From assembly GCF_049801075.1 (NCBI RefSeq), contig NZ_JBNAGG010000004.1, forward strand, positions 247,525 to 311,524: a stretch of 64,000 nt of DNA, written 5' to 3'. Position 1 is the stretch's first letter. Each line of letters begins with the position of its first letter. This stretch comes from Maritalea sp049801075 (lineage in GTDB: Bacteria; Pseudomonadota; Alphaproteobacteria; Rhizobiales; Devosiaceae). Under the pieces are notes generated by a model, which saw nothing but the letters and a program-made list of their open reading frames with translations, did no database searches and was not told the DNA's origin. Made by a program: the position numbers and the translations under genes. Shown piece by piece: positions 18,444-26,846 of the stretch.

Positions 18444-19013
18444 AAAACAATTTAAAATCAATCAGTTATCAAGATTGCGGTGAGGGGTGTAAAAATTTCC
18501 CGCTAATAAGTAGCAACCAGGTAGCAGTGCGTGTGCGCACATAGCGCTGTTGTTGCCTCTGCAATGCGCTAGTGTGCGTCTATGCTGTTCATTTAAGGTA
18601 TTGCCCCTATCAATGTGACGCACAAAGTTCTGGCGTTGATGTTTGAGCTGGCAGGGTAGAGATATGCTGTTTATTGCGTTCGTTTGACGTCGAGCGAAGT
18701 TCATGTATATTACATCCGGATGCTTTAGAGCACGGCCTCACTTTAAGTTGGTGTTTGGCTATGTTGATGAGCATCACAGTTTGATACCGATTTCCTCAAG
18801 TAGTTGAGGGGACAGTTGCCTCGTGCGGGGCACACCGAAGGCATGTTTGCCCAAGGGCTATTCAAACGAGACTAACCAAGAACCGGTTATCTAGCGCTTT
18901 TGCTGGTGACCATCTTGCGTGAGTTTTGATTTGGACGGCGCTTGGGCTTTTTTGTGTCTACTAGCCATCTTCAGAATTTACGCTTCAACTCTAACGTGAA
19001 TAGGAGATGGCAG
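18444..19013. other. Gene-free stretch behind the tRNA
   Basis: About 570 bases from the tRNA 3' end to the first gene of the cryptic element. No integrase, no second copy of the tRNA 3' end and no convincing open frame is visible. AGGAGATGG at 19002-19010 is the ribosome site for the next gene. Confidence 0.5.
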
Positions 19014-19427
19014 ATGTCCACAACGCGACGCTTCCCATCGGATTTGTCTACACCTGAATTCACCTACGTGGTGGTTAAGATATTGATGATGCTTTATCGC
19101 GCCAACATGCTCGATTTAGATCACGCTCAAAGCATACTCAAGGCTGAGTTTCCGAAACAAATGGCGCGGAGAAAGCGCAGGCGTGTAAGCAAACTCAAGC
19201 GTTCCAGCAAACGCACCAGAACATTTCAATACAACCCCGACGACATGCTGACACCGGATAAGGCGGCAAAGGTGCTGAGCCTTTCGGTCAAGACACTCGC
19301 CAATATGCGCAGTGCAGGGAGCGGCCCGATCTTTATTAAAATGGCCAACCGCACCATCCGTTACCGCTATAGCGATTTAGAAGTCTTTATCGCGAATAGC
19401 GCAAAGCACAGCACCAGTCAGTATTAA
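19014..19427 (+). CDS. HTH protein of cryptic element
   Basis: A 137-residue basic protein. The middle is Arg/Lys-rich (residues ~45-70). The C-terminal ~60 residues form a MerR/excisionase-type winged helix: MLTPDKAAKVLSLSVKTLANMRSAGSGPIFIKMANRTIRYRYSDLEVF read in overlapping pieces. Such domains are found in AlpA/excisionase-like DNA-binding proteins of integrated elements. I chose the ATG at 19014 over an upstream one at 18942 because AGGAG lies 7 bases before it. It forms a pair with the next gene, 10 bases away. Confidence 0.8.
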   Translation: MSTTRRFPSDLSTPEFTYVVVKILMMLYRANMLDLDHAQSILKAEFPKQMARRKRRRVSKLKRSSKRTRTFQYNPDDMLTPDKAAKVLSLSVKTLANMRSAGSGPIFIKMANRTIRYRYSDLEVFIANSAKHSTSQY

Positions 19428-19437
19428 GGAAGGGGCT

Positions 19438-19830
19438 ATGAGTAAGAAAGATGCCAAACGCGTCAAGGATGCAATTCGGATTGTTGAACGAGCTGGCTAC
19501 AGCGTTGTGAAATCAGATCATCTAAAAAAGCTTGAGATGGTTTTCAAGAAAAAGGCGCTCGCAACAAAGGTGTATTTAAGCCGAAATGAGGCAGCGATTT
19601 ATCTCGGGATATCCGCGAAGACGCTTGCCAATCTCGCATCACTAAAGAAGCAGGGGAAAGGCGACGACCCCTACAAAGCAAGAAAAAAGAACGGGCGTGT
19701 CACTTATTGCCTTGCCGACTTGAGGAAGGCCATCGGGGCTCGGTCCAAAAAGCAAAACGGCGCTGATGCTAAAGAACGAAAGTCTAAGTCCAAAAAAAAA
19801 GAGGCGGGAAAGAATAGGAAAAAGGAATAA
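19438..19830 (+). CDS. Second small HTH protein of element
   Basis: A 130-residue, very basic protein. Residues ~45-95 carry a MerR/excisionase-like helix-turn-helix (LSRNEAAIYLGISAKTLANL, then a VTYCLADLRKAIG wing), clearly related to the previous protein. The C-terminal ~30 residues are almost all Lys, Arg, Glu and Ser, suggesting a disordered nucleic-acid-binding tail. The start follows GGAAGGGGCT. It probably controls or assists the replication initiator downstream; this is inference from context. Confidence 0.78.
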   Translation: MSKKDAKRVKDAIRIVERAGYSVVKSDHLKKLEMVFKKKALATKVYLSRNEAAIYLGISAKTLANLASLKKQGKGDDPYKARKKNGRVTYCLADLRKAIGARSKKQNGADAKERKSKSKKKEAGKNRKKE

Positions 19831-19992
19831 TCGGGACAAAAGGACAAAATGGGAATGTACTGGTTTCGAAGTTATTACATCAGCACCAGAGCGGTGTTGG
19901 GTGTCGGGTTTTTTAGGAAACTGAAAAAGACATTTTCGTGACCTTTTGGGCAACCACTTCGCTCACAAGTCGTTCCCAATTGTTCCTCAACA

Positions 19993-20026
19993 AAGCTATT
20001 TGCTTGTATACACACTTCAATAGCTT
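19993..20026 (+). repeat. Hairpin, candidate replication origin
   Basis: A perfect 8-bp inverted repeat, AAGCTATT and AATAGCTT, enclosing an 18-base AT-rich loop (20001-20018), about 100 bases before the HUH-type Rep gene. HUH initiators nick in or near such hairpins, so this is a candidate double-strand origin. The evidence is position and structure only. Confidence 0.4.
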
Positions 20027-20128
20027 GTTATCACCCTTAAACGCACCAACTAGCTGGATATAGGCCCGTACACCTCAAAACTTGAAATGCAGCTATTTAG
20101 GGTCGCAAAACAGAAAAAGGAGTGCAAC

Positions 20129-20974
20129 ATGAAGCTCCACGATATGTACGCCGCAGAAATAAAAAAATTTAAAAGACAAGAAATGAAACTTGCACAAGAC
20201 CGCGAAAGATATCACGAAAATCGCAGGTCAAACACAAAGGACATCTCGAACATAATTCAGCTATCAAGCCGGGCAAACTCGAAGTACCTCCCTGCAGTCA
20301 ATTCATATGCTCGTATGGACCTTGCAGCACATTTTTTTAACGTGATGCAAAAAATGTTCACGGATGAAGAACGTGAACTTCGTTTCATAACGTTGGCACC
20401 CGAGAGATATGCATTCGCTTTAAAACAAGCGGACAATTTCAAACCGGCGAGTTTTAAAAACATGGTGGGCCAATACTTTCGGAATTGTAGCTATATTGGG
20501 ATGATCGAACCAGCGTATTATCCAGTTGCCGCAGCTAACGAACATGGGCGGGGAGTGGTGCACTGGCATGCGCACTTCATCGTATGGGGATGCAGTAGTG
20601 ACACAATCGCGCAAATTAGACGAAAAGTTGCGATGAGACATGATGCATTCGTTCCAAGGTTGCCAGCTTTTTTAGTTAAACCTATCCACCCCGCAAAGGT
20701 GCCGCGCGTCTTGCGATATTGCTTGAAGTCCCCAATTAATAAGTACACCTTTTACCGGACCGCAGATAAAGTCGACCGCCAAACGGGGGAGCTAATTGAA
20801 ACCTTCACAGCACGCAAACAGCATATGCGCCCAGGGGAAAGAGCGACGATCGCAAATGTAATGCGGGACTATTATTTGGATGATTTGGTCGTGGCGGGTG
20901 GCGAAGGCACCGAACTGAAAAGAATTATCGTTAAAAGGGCACTTTGGCGGTTTCATCGAGACAATAAAAAGTAG
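20129..20974 (+). CDS. HUH-type replication initiator (Rep)
   Basis: A 281-residue protein with features of a rolling-circle Rep endonuclease. The HUH metal-binding motif is H145-W-H147-A-H149 within GVVHWHAHFIVWG, preceded by a strand (RFITLAPERYAF) that resembles motif 1. A candidate nicking Tyr is Y197 in LRYCLKSPINKY, with a Lys three residues on, as in single-Tyr Reps. Such proteins start replication or transfer of small plasmids, ssDNA phages and integrated elements. The ATG at 20129 follows AAAGGAG. No coat, mobilisation or integrase gene is visible nearby, so the element looks cryptic. Confidence 0.72.
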   Translation: MKLHDMYAAEIKKFKRQEMKLAQDRERYHENRRSNTKDISNIIQLSSRANSKYLPAVNSYARMDLAAHFFNVMQKMFTDEERELRFITLAPERYAFALKQADNFKPASFKNMVGQYFRNCSYIGMIEPAYYPVAAANEHGRGVVHWHAHFIVWGCSSDTIAQIRRKVAMRHDAFVPRLPAFLVKPIHPAKVPRVLRYCLKSPINKYTFYRTADKVDRQTGELIETFTARKQHMRPGERATIANVMRDYYLDDLVVAGGEGTELKRIIVKRALWRFHRDNKK

Positions 20975-21048
20975 TCTGTGTTTTGATATTATCAGGGGAT
21001 GTCGAGTTTGCAGTTAATGGTGTAAGATGTTGTTATAAAAGACTAAAT

Positions 21049-21077
21049 TTGACAATTCCTCAGTTTTGTGCAATAGT
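21049..21077 (+). promoter_or_regulatory. Sigma-70 promoter before a terminator
   Basis: Perfect TTGACA, 17 bases, then AATAGT (4 of 6 matches). Transcription would begin near 21084, only about 28 bases before an intrinsic terminator at 21112-21135. The product is either a short (~50 base) RNA or an attenuated leader for the gene at 21213. Confidence 0.6.
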
Positions 21078-21111
21078 GAACTTGCTTTGATGTGATGCAT
21101 TGAAGCTAGCG

Positions 21112-21135
21112 GGCGGCCTTCGGGCCGCTCTTTTT
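21112..21135 (+). terminator. Intrinsic terminator or attenuator
   Basis: Stem GCGGCC / GGCCGC with a stable TTCG tetraloop, followed by TCTTTTT. It lies 138 bases after the Rep stop and 78 bases before the next start, so it can end Rep transcription or attenuate the downstream gene. Confidence 0.85.
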
Positions 21136-21212
21136 GTTGGTAGTCATGCCAACTCGCGGCAGGCCTTTGTGCTGCCCCAAAACAATTCCCTTCACACACG
21201 GAGATTTTTACC

Positions 21213-21866
21213 ATGGCACAATCAGCCAGACAGATGCCCCTTGTCGATTCAAGTGATCAACCCGCAATAGTAGTGTTCCATAAGGATGGCGCCGAGCCTG
21301 CAAGAGGTTCATGGTTTGCAGCAGACAATGTGATAGCCGCAAAGAAGGGCGCAAAGGCGGATGGCTTTGAAACGCTGGTCGTGAAGAGCAATGAAGCACT
21401 TGCCCTGGCCAACCGTGTGCCAAAAGGCCGTGTCTTTGAGCGAAGCGGCAAACTGTTCATGCCCCGCATCCAGAACACCGTGTTTGAGCAACTCGCCCAA
21501 CTCGCGCCGAAAAAGCGCAAGACATCGCATTTACAGGTTGTGGATAGCAGTGCCGCTGAATCTAGTGATGCAAAGGAGGCGCCAGCAAGTGAAAGCAAGC
21601 CTGTAGATGGCCCTGTGCGTCCAAAGGGTGCGCCGCCACAGGACTGGTCCAAAATGGGTGTGGGCAGCTTGGTGCTGACCCGTGATATTGAAGAGGACGA
21701 TGAAGCCTTTTATCTCGCTGTTGTTGTGGGCAAGGTCAATGCAACGACCTACTCACTCAAATGGCGTGACTATCCTGAGTTCGACCCAATCACACGCGAT
21801 GTGACCCAGTTGGCGTTGTTGCACCCAAAGGTTGATGTGGCAGAGCTTGATTGGGAGATGGAATAA
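21213..21866 (+). CDS. Two-domain protein with SH3/Tudor-like end
   Basis: A 217-residue protein of unknown function. The N-terminal ~95 residues are a small alpha/beta domain. A Ser/Ala/Glu/Lys linker (~105-135) follows, then a C-terminal ~70-residue segment (GVGSLVLTRDIEEDDEAFYL, AVVVGKV, YSLKWRDYPEFDP) that looks like a chromo/Tudor-type SH3 barrel. It is preceded by CGGAG and overlaps the DUF3768 gene by one base (TAATG), so the two are translated together. I see this arrangement as plasmid- or island-type cargo; no role can be assigned. Confidence 0.72.
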   Translation: MAQSARQMPLVDSSDQPAIVVFHKDGAEPARGSWFAADNVIAAKKGAKADGFETLVVKSNEALALANRVPKGRVFERSGKLFMPRIQNTVFEQLAQLAPKKRKTSHLQVVDSSAAESSDAKEAPASESKPVDGPVRPKGAPPQDWSKMGVGSLVLTRDIEEDDEAFYLAVVVGKVNATTYSLKWRDYPEFDPITRDVTQLALLHPKVDVAELDWEME

Positions 21867-22195
21867 TGCTGACCGCCAATGTGCGCATTCGCCAACTCAA
21901 TGATGCGTTTAGATCCAATATGCAGGGTGGCCAGATCTTCATCACACCAGGCATTAGTGAGTTGCCAATTGATAGTCAGCTTGCCCTTCTTGAAAAGGTG
22001 AGGACATTCTATCAATTCGATGAAGATAATGACCCCCACAACGAACATGACTTTGCGGCCATTGACATGCAGGGTGTGCGCTATTTTTGGAAAATCGATT
22101 ATTACGATCCCAAACTGGAATGTGGTTCATCAGACCCGGCAGACCCCAGCCAGACCTGTCGCGTTTTAACAATCATGTGTGCGAATGAATATTAG
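21866..22195 (+). CDS. DUF3768 domain protein
   Basis: A 109-residue DUF3768 protein, a family common on plasmids and islands of Hyphomicrobiales with no known function. Recognisable features are the RIRQLNDAFR start, IFITPGI, the acidic FDEDNDPHNEHDFAAID segment, and the YFWKIDYYDP and SQTCRVLTIMCANEY ends. The ATG at 21866 overlaps the upstream stop. It ends 7 bases before a strong hairpin. Confidence 0.85.
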   Translation: MLTANVRIRQLNDAFRSNMQGGQIFITPGISELPIDSQLALLEKVRTFYQFDEDNDPHNEHDFAAIDMQGVRYFWKIDYYDPKLECGSSDPADPSQTCRVLTIMCANEY

Positions 22196-22202
22196 AACAA
22201 AA

Positions 22203-22229
22203 GGGGATCAAGCGTAAAAGTTGATCCCC
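22203..22229 (+). terminator. Hairpin after DUF3768 gene
   Basis: A perfect 9-bp inverted repeat, GGGGATCAA / TTGATCCCC, with a 9-base A-rich loop, immediately after the DUF3768 stop. There is no U-tract, so termination may be weak, or the hairpin may stabilise the 3' end. Confidence 0.5.
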
Positions 22230-22306
22230 GCACACACTGAAAGGTGTGGCGCACAAAAGAAGCACAAACCTCCGCACATTTTGACAGAAAGTTTTAGGAA
22301 CAGATT

Positions 22307-22894
22307 ATGATTGAACAACTTGCAACTGCCGCAACGTTTGGCTTTGGTGCCAGCTTCGGACGTGACCTATACCGTGCAGCCAAAAAGAACCCCATCATCT
22401 GGGCGATCATCGGCATCCTCATGATTGCGTTCGGTTGGCGCAATTTATATCTCGGTGTTGGTCGTGGACCACTCTACAAGTTCTTTGTGACCTATCTTGG
22501 ATCAGCCGTTTTGATCATCATTGGCACAGCTGGGTTTTGGGCTGTTGGGTTGTTGGCTATGGACGATATGGGTGGTCTGCCGCTGTTGATTGCTCTGGGC
22601 CTTATTCTGGTTTCTACCATCGCGGGTAACATCTGGGGTATCAAAGACCGCAAAAAACGTGTGCAAGCGGCTGAGGTCGCACAACACAACAAAGAGTTCA
22701 TGATTGAAGTTGGACTAAGCGATAGTGACTTTGACAGTGAGCTATTACAGGACGCGGAAGGCAACCTCTTGAAGTTGGTTGAGCAAACTGACGACAAGAT
22801 CGTGTTCTCGGTTTCGGGTAAGCGTGGTTATCGTGCCGCAATCAAGCTCGAGAATGGCCGTATGATTGACTACACGGGGGTTGTGAGGCTTTAG
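22307..22894 (+). CDS. Small integral membrane protein
   Basis: A 195-residue protein I do not recognise. Three hydrophobic helices lie near residues 28-48, 55-81 and 87-108, followed by an ~85-residue soluble tail that begins with a charged helix (KDRKKRVQAAEVAQHNKEF) and ends in beta-type segments (KIVFSVSGKRGYRAAIKLE). It is the last gene of the cryptic element before the mer region. There is no clear ribosome site, only AGGAACAG before the ATG. Confidence 0.7.
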   Translation: MIEQLATAATFGFGASFGRDLYRAAKKNPIIWAIIGILMIAFGWRNLYLGVGRGPLYKFFVTYLGSAVLIIIGTAGFWAVGLLAMDDMGGLPLLIALGLILVSTIAGNIWGIKDRKKRVQAAEVAQHNKEFMIEVGLSDSDFDSELLQDAEGNLLKLVEQTDDKIVFSVSGKRGYRAAIKLENGRMIDYTGVVRL

Positions 22895-23103
22895 GCGAGG
22901 CTACCCCCCCCAAGCAGCAAGCGCCGTAGAATAGGGCTTTATTTGGCGCCAGGCGGCCATTTAAGCTAGTCGATTGCTGAATAGCTCGCGTAGCTGAGAT
23001 GCAATTAAATATTCGCCACACGCAATGAATGCCGAAGCAAAGTCCAATGCCCGGCTGGATGAATGGCCGGTTAGCGGACAAATCGACCATCGGGTGTAAT
23101 CGT

Positions 23104-23514
23104 TTAGGCGTCCAGCAATAATGTATCAACAATCGGACAATCGGGCACATCACCGCAGCTACATTCTTTTGCCATTGCTTCCAAAAGCGATTGCATACGC
23201 TGCAAGTCCGCAATTTTAGCCTTTACTTTGACTAGATGAGAAACTGTTACCTCGTGCACGTCCGCGCAAGTGTAGTTTTGACTGTCCGTCATTTTCAACA
23301 AAGACCTGATTTCGTCGATAGAAAAGTCTAGCTCTCGGCAGCGCTTAACAAAAGAAAGTCGTCGCAGCTGTTCAAAATCATACTGCCTGTTGCCGCCAGC
23401 GGTGCGGTCAGGTTCGGGTATTAGGCCGATGCGCTCATAGTATCTTATCGTTTCGATATGAACGCTGGTTTCTTTAGACACGGCCCCAATTGAATATCCT
23501 TTTTTGCTCATCAC
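23104..23514 (-). CDS. merR: Mercury-responsive regulator MerR
   Basis: A 136-residue MerR of the Hg(II) subclass. The N-terminal winged helix is YSIGAVSKETSVHIETIRYYERIGL, followed by a dimerisation helix. The three mercury-binding cysteines are C83 (NYTCADV), C118 and C126 in the CSCGDVPDC region, matching the known C82/C117/C126 pattern. It is divergent from merT and would bind the long-spacer mer promoter between them, repressing without Hg and activating with it. Confidence 0.95.
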   Translation of the reverse strand: MMSKKGYSIGAVSKETSVHIETIRYYERIGLIPEPDRTAGGNRQYDFEQLRRLSFVKRCRELDFSIDEIRSLLKMTDSQNYTCADVHEVTVSHLVKVKAKIADLQRMQSLLEAMAKECSCGDVPDCPIVDTLLLDA

Positions 23515-23536
23515 GAATCCTTGATCGACAATTTGC

Positions 23537-23567
23537 TTGCATCTGTAGTTACTACAGATCGTAGCCT
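23537..23567 (+). promoter_or_regulatory. mer operator/promoter, 19-bp spacer
   Basis: TTGCAT, 19 bases, then TAGCCT. The over-long spacer contains a perfect dyad, ATCTGTAG and CTACAGAT around TTA (23541-23559). This is the hallmark of MerR-family promoters, in which the regulator untwists DNA to align -35 and -10. It drives merTPFA. Confidence 0.88.
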
Positions 23568-23598
23568 GTCACAGTCGCAGATGAAATTGAGGTAACAA

Positions 23599-23997
23599 AT
23601 GAGCGAGAACATCAACCCGTTAGGGATACATCCCATTGAGGGGCAAGACAAAGCCAAGACACGTCTTGTCACGGTTGGCAGTATTCTGGCGGCGCTAGCG
23701 GCCTCGACCTGTTGCATTGTGCCGTTGCTACTGTTTAGTCTTGGCATAAGCGGTGCATGGATCGGTCAACTCACTGCTCTCGAACCATACAAACCCATAT
23801 TTATCACAATCACGCTCGGCTTTTTGGGTTACGGGTACTGGCTTGTCTATAAGCAATCTCAGGTTAAATGCGATGATGATCAAGCATGCGCACGTCCAAT
23901 GCCAAACTATCTTGTGATGGGCGGATTGATCCTCGCAACCATTTTGGTCGCTCTTTCAATCGCATGGCCATACATCGTTCCTCTACTTCTTAGCTAA
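23599..23997 (+). CDS. merT: Mercuric ion transporter MerT
   Basis: A 132-residue inner-membrane Hg(II) uptake protein. The Cys pair C38-C39 sits in the first membrane helix (STCCIVPLLL), a second helix follows near 68-84, a cytoplasmic loop carries two more Cys (CDDDQAC), and a third helix ends the protein. It passes mercury from MerP to MerA. First gene of the operon, with GAGGTAAC before the ATG. Confidence 0.95.
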   Translation: MSENINPLGIHPIEGQDKAKTRLVTVGSILAALAASTCCIVPLLLFSLGISGAWIGQLTALEPYKPIFITITLGFLGYGYWLVYKQSQVKCDDDQACARPMPNYLVMGGLILATILVALSIAWPYIVPLLLS

Positions 23998-24010
23998 CCT
24001 CGGAGACACC

Positions 24011-24298
24011 ATGAAAAACATAATTTTCGCTGCCCTTGTCGGAGCGCTCTCATTTGTGAGTCCTTCCTTTGCTGCTGAACAACAAGTCACCTTGTCCGTG
24101 CCTGGAATGAACTGCGCTAGCTGTCCATTTATTGTGAAGGGCGCCATCTCTAAGCTCGACGGCATTGTCGATGTTCAAACCAGTCTAGAAGACTTGACGG
24201 CAACGGTTGTGTTTGAAGACACCCTTGTCACAATTGATGATATTATTGGTTCTACTGTTGGCGTCGGCTATCAATCTTCGGTTTTAGACCCCGCTTAG
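24011..24298 (+). CDS. merP: Periplasmic mercury-binding protein MerP
   Basis: A 95-residue protein with a Sec signal (~residues 1-21, ending SFA) and a ferredoxin-fold heavy-metal domain whose GMNCASC motif binds Hg(II) in the periplasm before handing it to MerT. CGGAGAC lies before the start; merT ends 13 bases upstream. Confidence 0.95.
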   Translation: MKNIIFAALVGALSFVSPSFAAEQQVTLSVPGMNCASCPFIVKGAISKLDGIVDVQTSLEDLTATVVFEDTLVTIDDIIGSTVGVGYQSSVLDPA

Positions 24299-24299
24299 A

Positions 24300-24503
24300 A
24301 TGAAAAACCAAAACCTGTTAAAACTCGGAATTCTCGGCACAGCCGTTGCAGCGTTGTGTTGCTTCACGCCAATCTTGGTCGTTCTTTTTGGCGCTGTCGG
24401 TTTGTCAGCCTTTGTTGGAATTTTAGACATTGTTCTCATTCCGGCTCTGCTGATCTTTGTGTGCATCACCGCTTACGCATTATGGCGACAATCACGCCGT
24501 TGA
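24300..24503 (+). CDS. merF: Mercury transporter MerF
   Basis: A 67-residue, two-helix inner-membrane protein with the Cys pair in the first helix (AALCCFTPIL) typical of MerF, an accessory mercury importer. One base separates it from merP, implying coupled translation. A second Cys (IFVCITAY) lies in helix 2. Confidence 0.92.
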   Translation: MKNQNLLKLGILGTAVAALCCFTPILVVLFGAVGLSAFVGILDIVLIPALLIFVCITAYALWRQSRR

Positions 24504-24530
24504 ATTTCTCAAACAAAAGTGAACCAAACT

Positions 24531-25949
24531 ATGTCTGATTGTTGTTCAAATGGAACATATGACCTTGCCGTGATTGGAGCAGGTTCTGCTGGGTTTTCAG
24601 CAGCGATTACCGCGGCTGATAGCGGTGCGCGAGTTGCGCTGATTGGCTACGGAACCATTGGCGGCACGTGTGTAAATGTGGGCTGCGTTCCTTCCAAAGC
24701 ACTGATCCGAGCAACGGAAGCGCTGCACGCTTCAAGCGCGGCGAAACGGTTTAATGGTATTGAGGTAACCTCAAGGCTCACCAGTTGGTCTGATGTTGTA
24801 AGGCAAAAACAACAGTTGGTCGATGAACTGCGGGGCGTAAAGTATGCCGATCTGTTGCCTTCATATGAAAATGTGGATTACATCGAAGGTCAGGCATCCT
24901 TTGGCAAAGACGGTGCATTGTTTGTGGATGGCACGGCGTTTGCAGCTACCAAGATCGTAATAGCGACTGGCACGCGGCCTTCGATCCCCTCGATCAATGG
25001 CATCAAAGATGTTCCTTACCTCACGAGCACTACTGCTTTAGAGCAAGAGACCCTGCCGAGTTCTATGTTGGTGATAGGTGCGGGCTACATTGGTGTTGAG
25101 TTGGCACAAATATTTGCCAGAGCAGGCGTTGACGTAACCCTTGTCAGTCGGCGCGGGGTGCTGCCAGAAGCCGAACCTGAAATTGGAGCGGCACTCGCCG
25201 GGTATCTTAGCGATGAGGGTATTAGTATTGTTTCTGGCATTTCTTATGACCGTATTGCTAAACATAAAGACGGCGTCGAACTCATAGTCTTCGAGGATGG
25301 TTCACCTCGCACGATTGTCGCAGATAAAGTGTTACTTGCCACAGGCAGAACCCCAAATATTGAAAGCTTAAACCTTCAAAACAAGGGCGTTGTTCTCAAT
25401 GATGTCGGCGGGATTAAAGTCGATAAACAGATGAGAAGCTCAGCAAATGACGTTTTTGCAGCAGGCGATGTGACAGGTGAAGATCAGTTCGTTTACATGG
25501 CTGCCTACGGCGCAAAAATTGCAGCTAAGTCTGCAATGGGTCTGGAAACGCGAGCATACGACAATATGGCGATGCCAGCAGTCGTCTTCTCAGATCCGCA
25601 AGTGGCGAGCGTCGGCCTAACCGAGGCGCAAGCGCAAGAAAGTGGCTTCTCGGTCAAAACATCCATTCTGACGCTAGAAAATGTGCCTCGTGCACTCGCA
25701 GCCCGGGATACACGGGGCGTCATCAAGCTTGTAGCCAACGCCCAAAATGGCATTTTGCTCGGGGCACATATTCTTGCACCAGAGGGAGCCGACAGTATTC
25801 AAACAGCAGCCATGGCAATCAAGTGTCACATGACCTACCAAGAGCTTGCGGACATGATCTTCCCCTACCTTACCACCGTAGAGGGCCTTAAACTTGCTGC
25901 TCAGACATTTGACATGGATGTGAAGAAGCTATCTTGCTGCGCGGGGTAA
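24531..25949 (+). CDS. merA: Mercuric reductase MerA
   Basis: A 472-residue flavin disulfide reductase that reduces Hg(II) to volatile Hg(0) with NADPH. The FAD motif AVIGAGSAG is near residue 15, the redox pair is C47/C52 in GGTCVNVGCVPSK, the NADPH motif is VIGAGYIGVELAQ, and the C-terminal substrate cysteines are C469-C470. It lacks the N-terminal MerP-like domain found in longer MerA forms. The frame extends to a GTG at 24519; I prefer the ATG at 24531. No merB is present, so organomercurials are probably not degraded. Confidence 0.95.
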   Translation: MSDCCSNGTYDLAVIGAGSAGFSAAITAADSGARVALIGYGTIGGTCVNVGCVPSKALIRATEALHASSAAKRFNGIEVTSRLTSWSDVVRQKQQLVDELRGVKYADLLPSYENVDYIEGQASFGKDGALFVDGTAFAATKIVIATGTRPSIPSINGIKDVPYLTSTTALEQETLPSSMLVIGAGYIGVELAQIFARAGVDVTLVSRRGVLPEAEPEIGAALAGYLSDEGISIVSGISYDRIAKHKDGVELIVFEDGSPRTIVADKVLLATGRTPNIESLNLQNKGVVLNDVGGIKVDKQMRSSANDVFAAGDVTGEDQFVYMAAYGAKIAAKSAMGLETRAYDNMAMPAVVFSDPQVASVGLTEAQAQESGFSVKTSILTLENVPRALAARDTRGVIKLVANAQNGILLGAHILAPEGADSIQTAAMAIKCHMTYQELADMIFPYLTTVEGLKLAAQTFDMDVKKLSCCAG

Positions 25950-26041
25950 TTGTGGCCGAAGACAACAAAGCAATTCTCTTGCTGATGCACAAATTGGCAG
26001 AAGGAGAGTTGTTACTGCCTTGATGTTTGCGTTCAGACTTC

Positions 26042-26056
26042 ATGTCTGCTTTGGGC
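26042..26056 (+). repeat. Dispersed repeat, TGTCTGCTTT type
   Basis: ATGTCTGCTTTGGGC, in the gene-free gap between merA and the DUF2306 gene. It shares its core with the dispersed repeat copies at 33074, 44935, 52255 and 55063. The TCCCAA left arm is missing here, so this is a partial or divergent copy. Confidence 0.55.
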
Positions 26057-26183
26057 TCGAAGCTGCCTTTGGATGCAACATTCCAATAGCGACATCAAAG
26101 GCACTGCATTTTAGGGGGCAGCGTCCGGCCCGAAGCTGCTGTTCATACTCATGCCAGTGGGAGTACATCGGTGCGGTCCAGTT

Positions 26184-26846
26184 TTATGCTGCTTTGCGAG
26201 GGCGCCTTCTTTTGCGCCAATAATACTCCAATATTGCCAAATTAATACTCATGCCCAGCCACATGATGATGCCTTCCTGAACAGGTGAGTGTTCCACAGG
26301 AATGGCGAAAGCCAAGATCTCGAGTACAGCCCGGGTGGCACCGGCCAATCCAATAGCAATGGCGCGACACACCCAAAGTTGATGCGCAGAAATGTTTCGC
26401 TTTATTGCGTGCCATAATGAAAGACCTAGGCAAAGAGCGACAGCAACTCCGCTGAACCCCAACCCCCAGTTTTTGAGTGCGTCTTCGTCAGGGGGCAAAT
26501 CGAATAAAAGTGGCAAAGCAGTGAGCGCATAGACAAACCCTCCGGCGAATGCAATTCGACCTGCTATGCGATGTAATTGAGGGTATCGAACGCGCAATTT
26601 CGTTATGAATTGTAGAGGAGCGATTGCGCAAAATACAATCCCGCCGATGATGTGTGTCAAAATTGGCAACGGCGCGGCCAGATATCTGGGTTGAACAAGA
26701 TCTGCCAACGGGTGCCCGGGTTGCGCATTTTGCAGGATGGCAATCGTTGAAAATATGCCGGGGACAGCAGGCACCATTCCAAGGACCAAGATAAGTAAAG
26801 GGGTCTTCCAAGGGTTAGGGCTTGCTCTTAACCGCATCTGGGTCAC
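26184..26846 (-). CDS. DUF2306 membrane protein
   Basis: A 220-residue integral membrane protein of the DUF2306 family. About six hydrophobic helices are visible, with His residues placed at helix ends (THIIGG, RIAGRIAF, LWHAIKR, SAHQLWVCRAI), reminiscent of heme- or quinone-binding membrane proteins, though the function is unknown. It ends in a basic RKRRRPRKAA tail. It is convergent with merA and separated from it by a gap holding a dispersed-repeat copy. Confidence 0.8.
   Translation of the reverse strand: MTQMRLRASPNPWKTPLLILVLGMVPAVPGIFSTIAILQNAQPGHPLADLVQPRYLAAPLPILTHIIGGIVFCAIAPLQFITKLRVRYPQLHRIAGRIAFAGGFVYALTALPLLFDLPPDEDALKNWGLGFSGVAVALCLGLSLWHAIKRNISAHQLWVCRAIAIGLAGATRAVLEILAFAIPVEHSPVQEGIIMWLGMSINLAILEYYWRKRRRPRKAA

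Noticed and set aside
18367..19013. tRNA-Met as an attachment site for the Rep element
   Set aside because: No integrase and no second copy of the tRNA 3' end found by eye in the window, so integration there is not supported.
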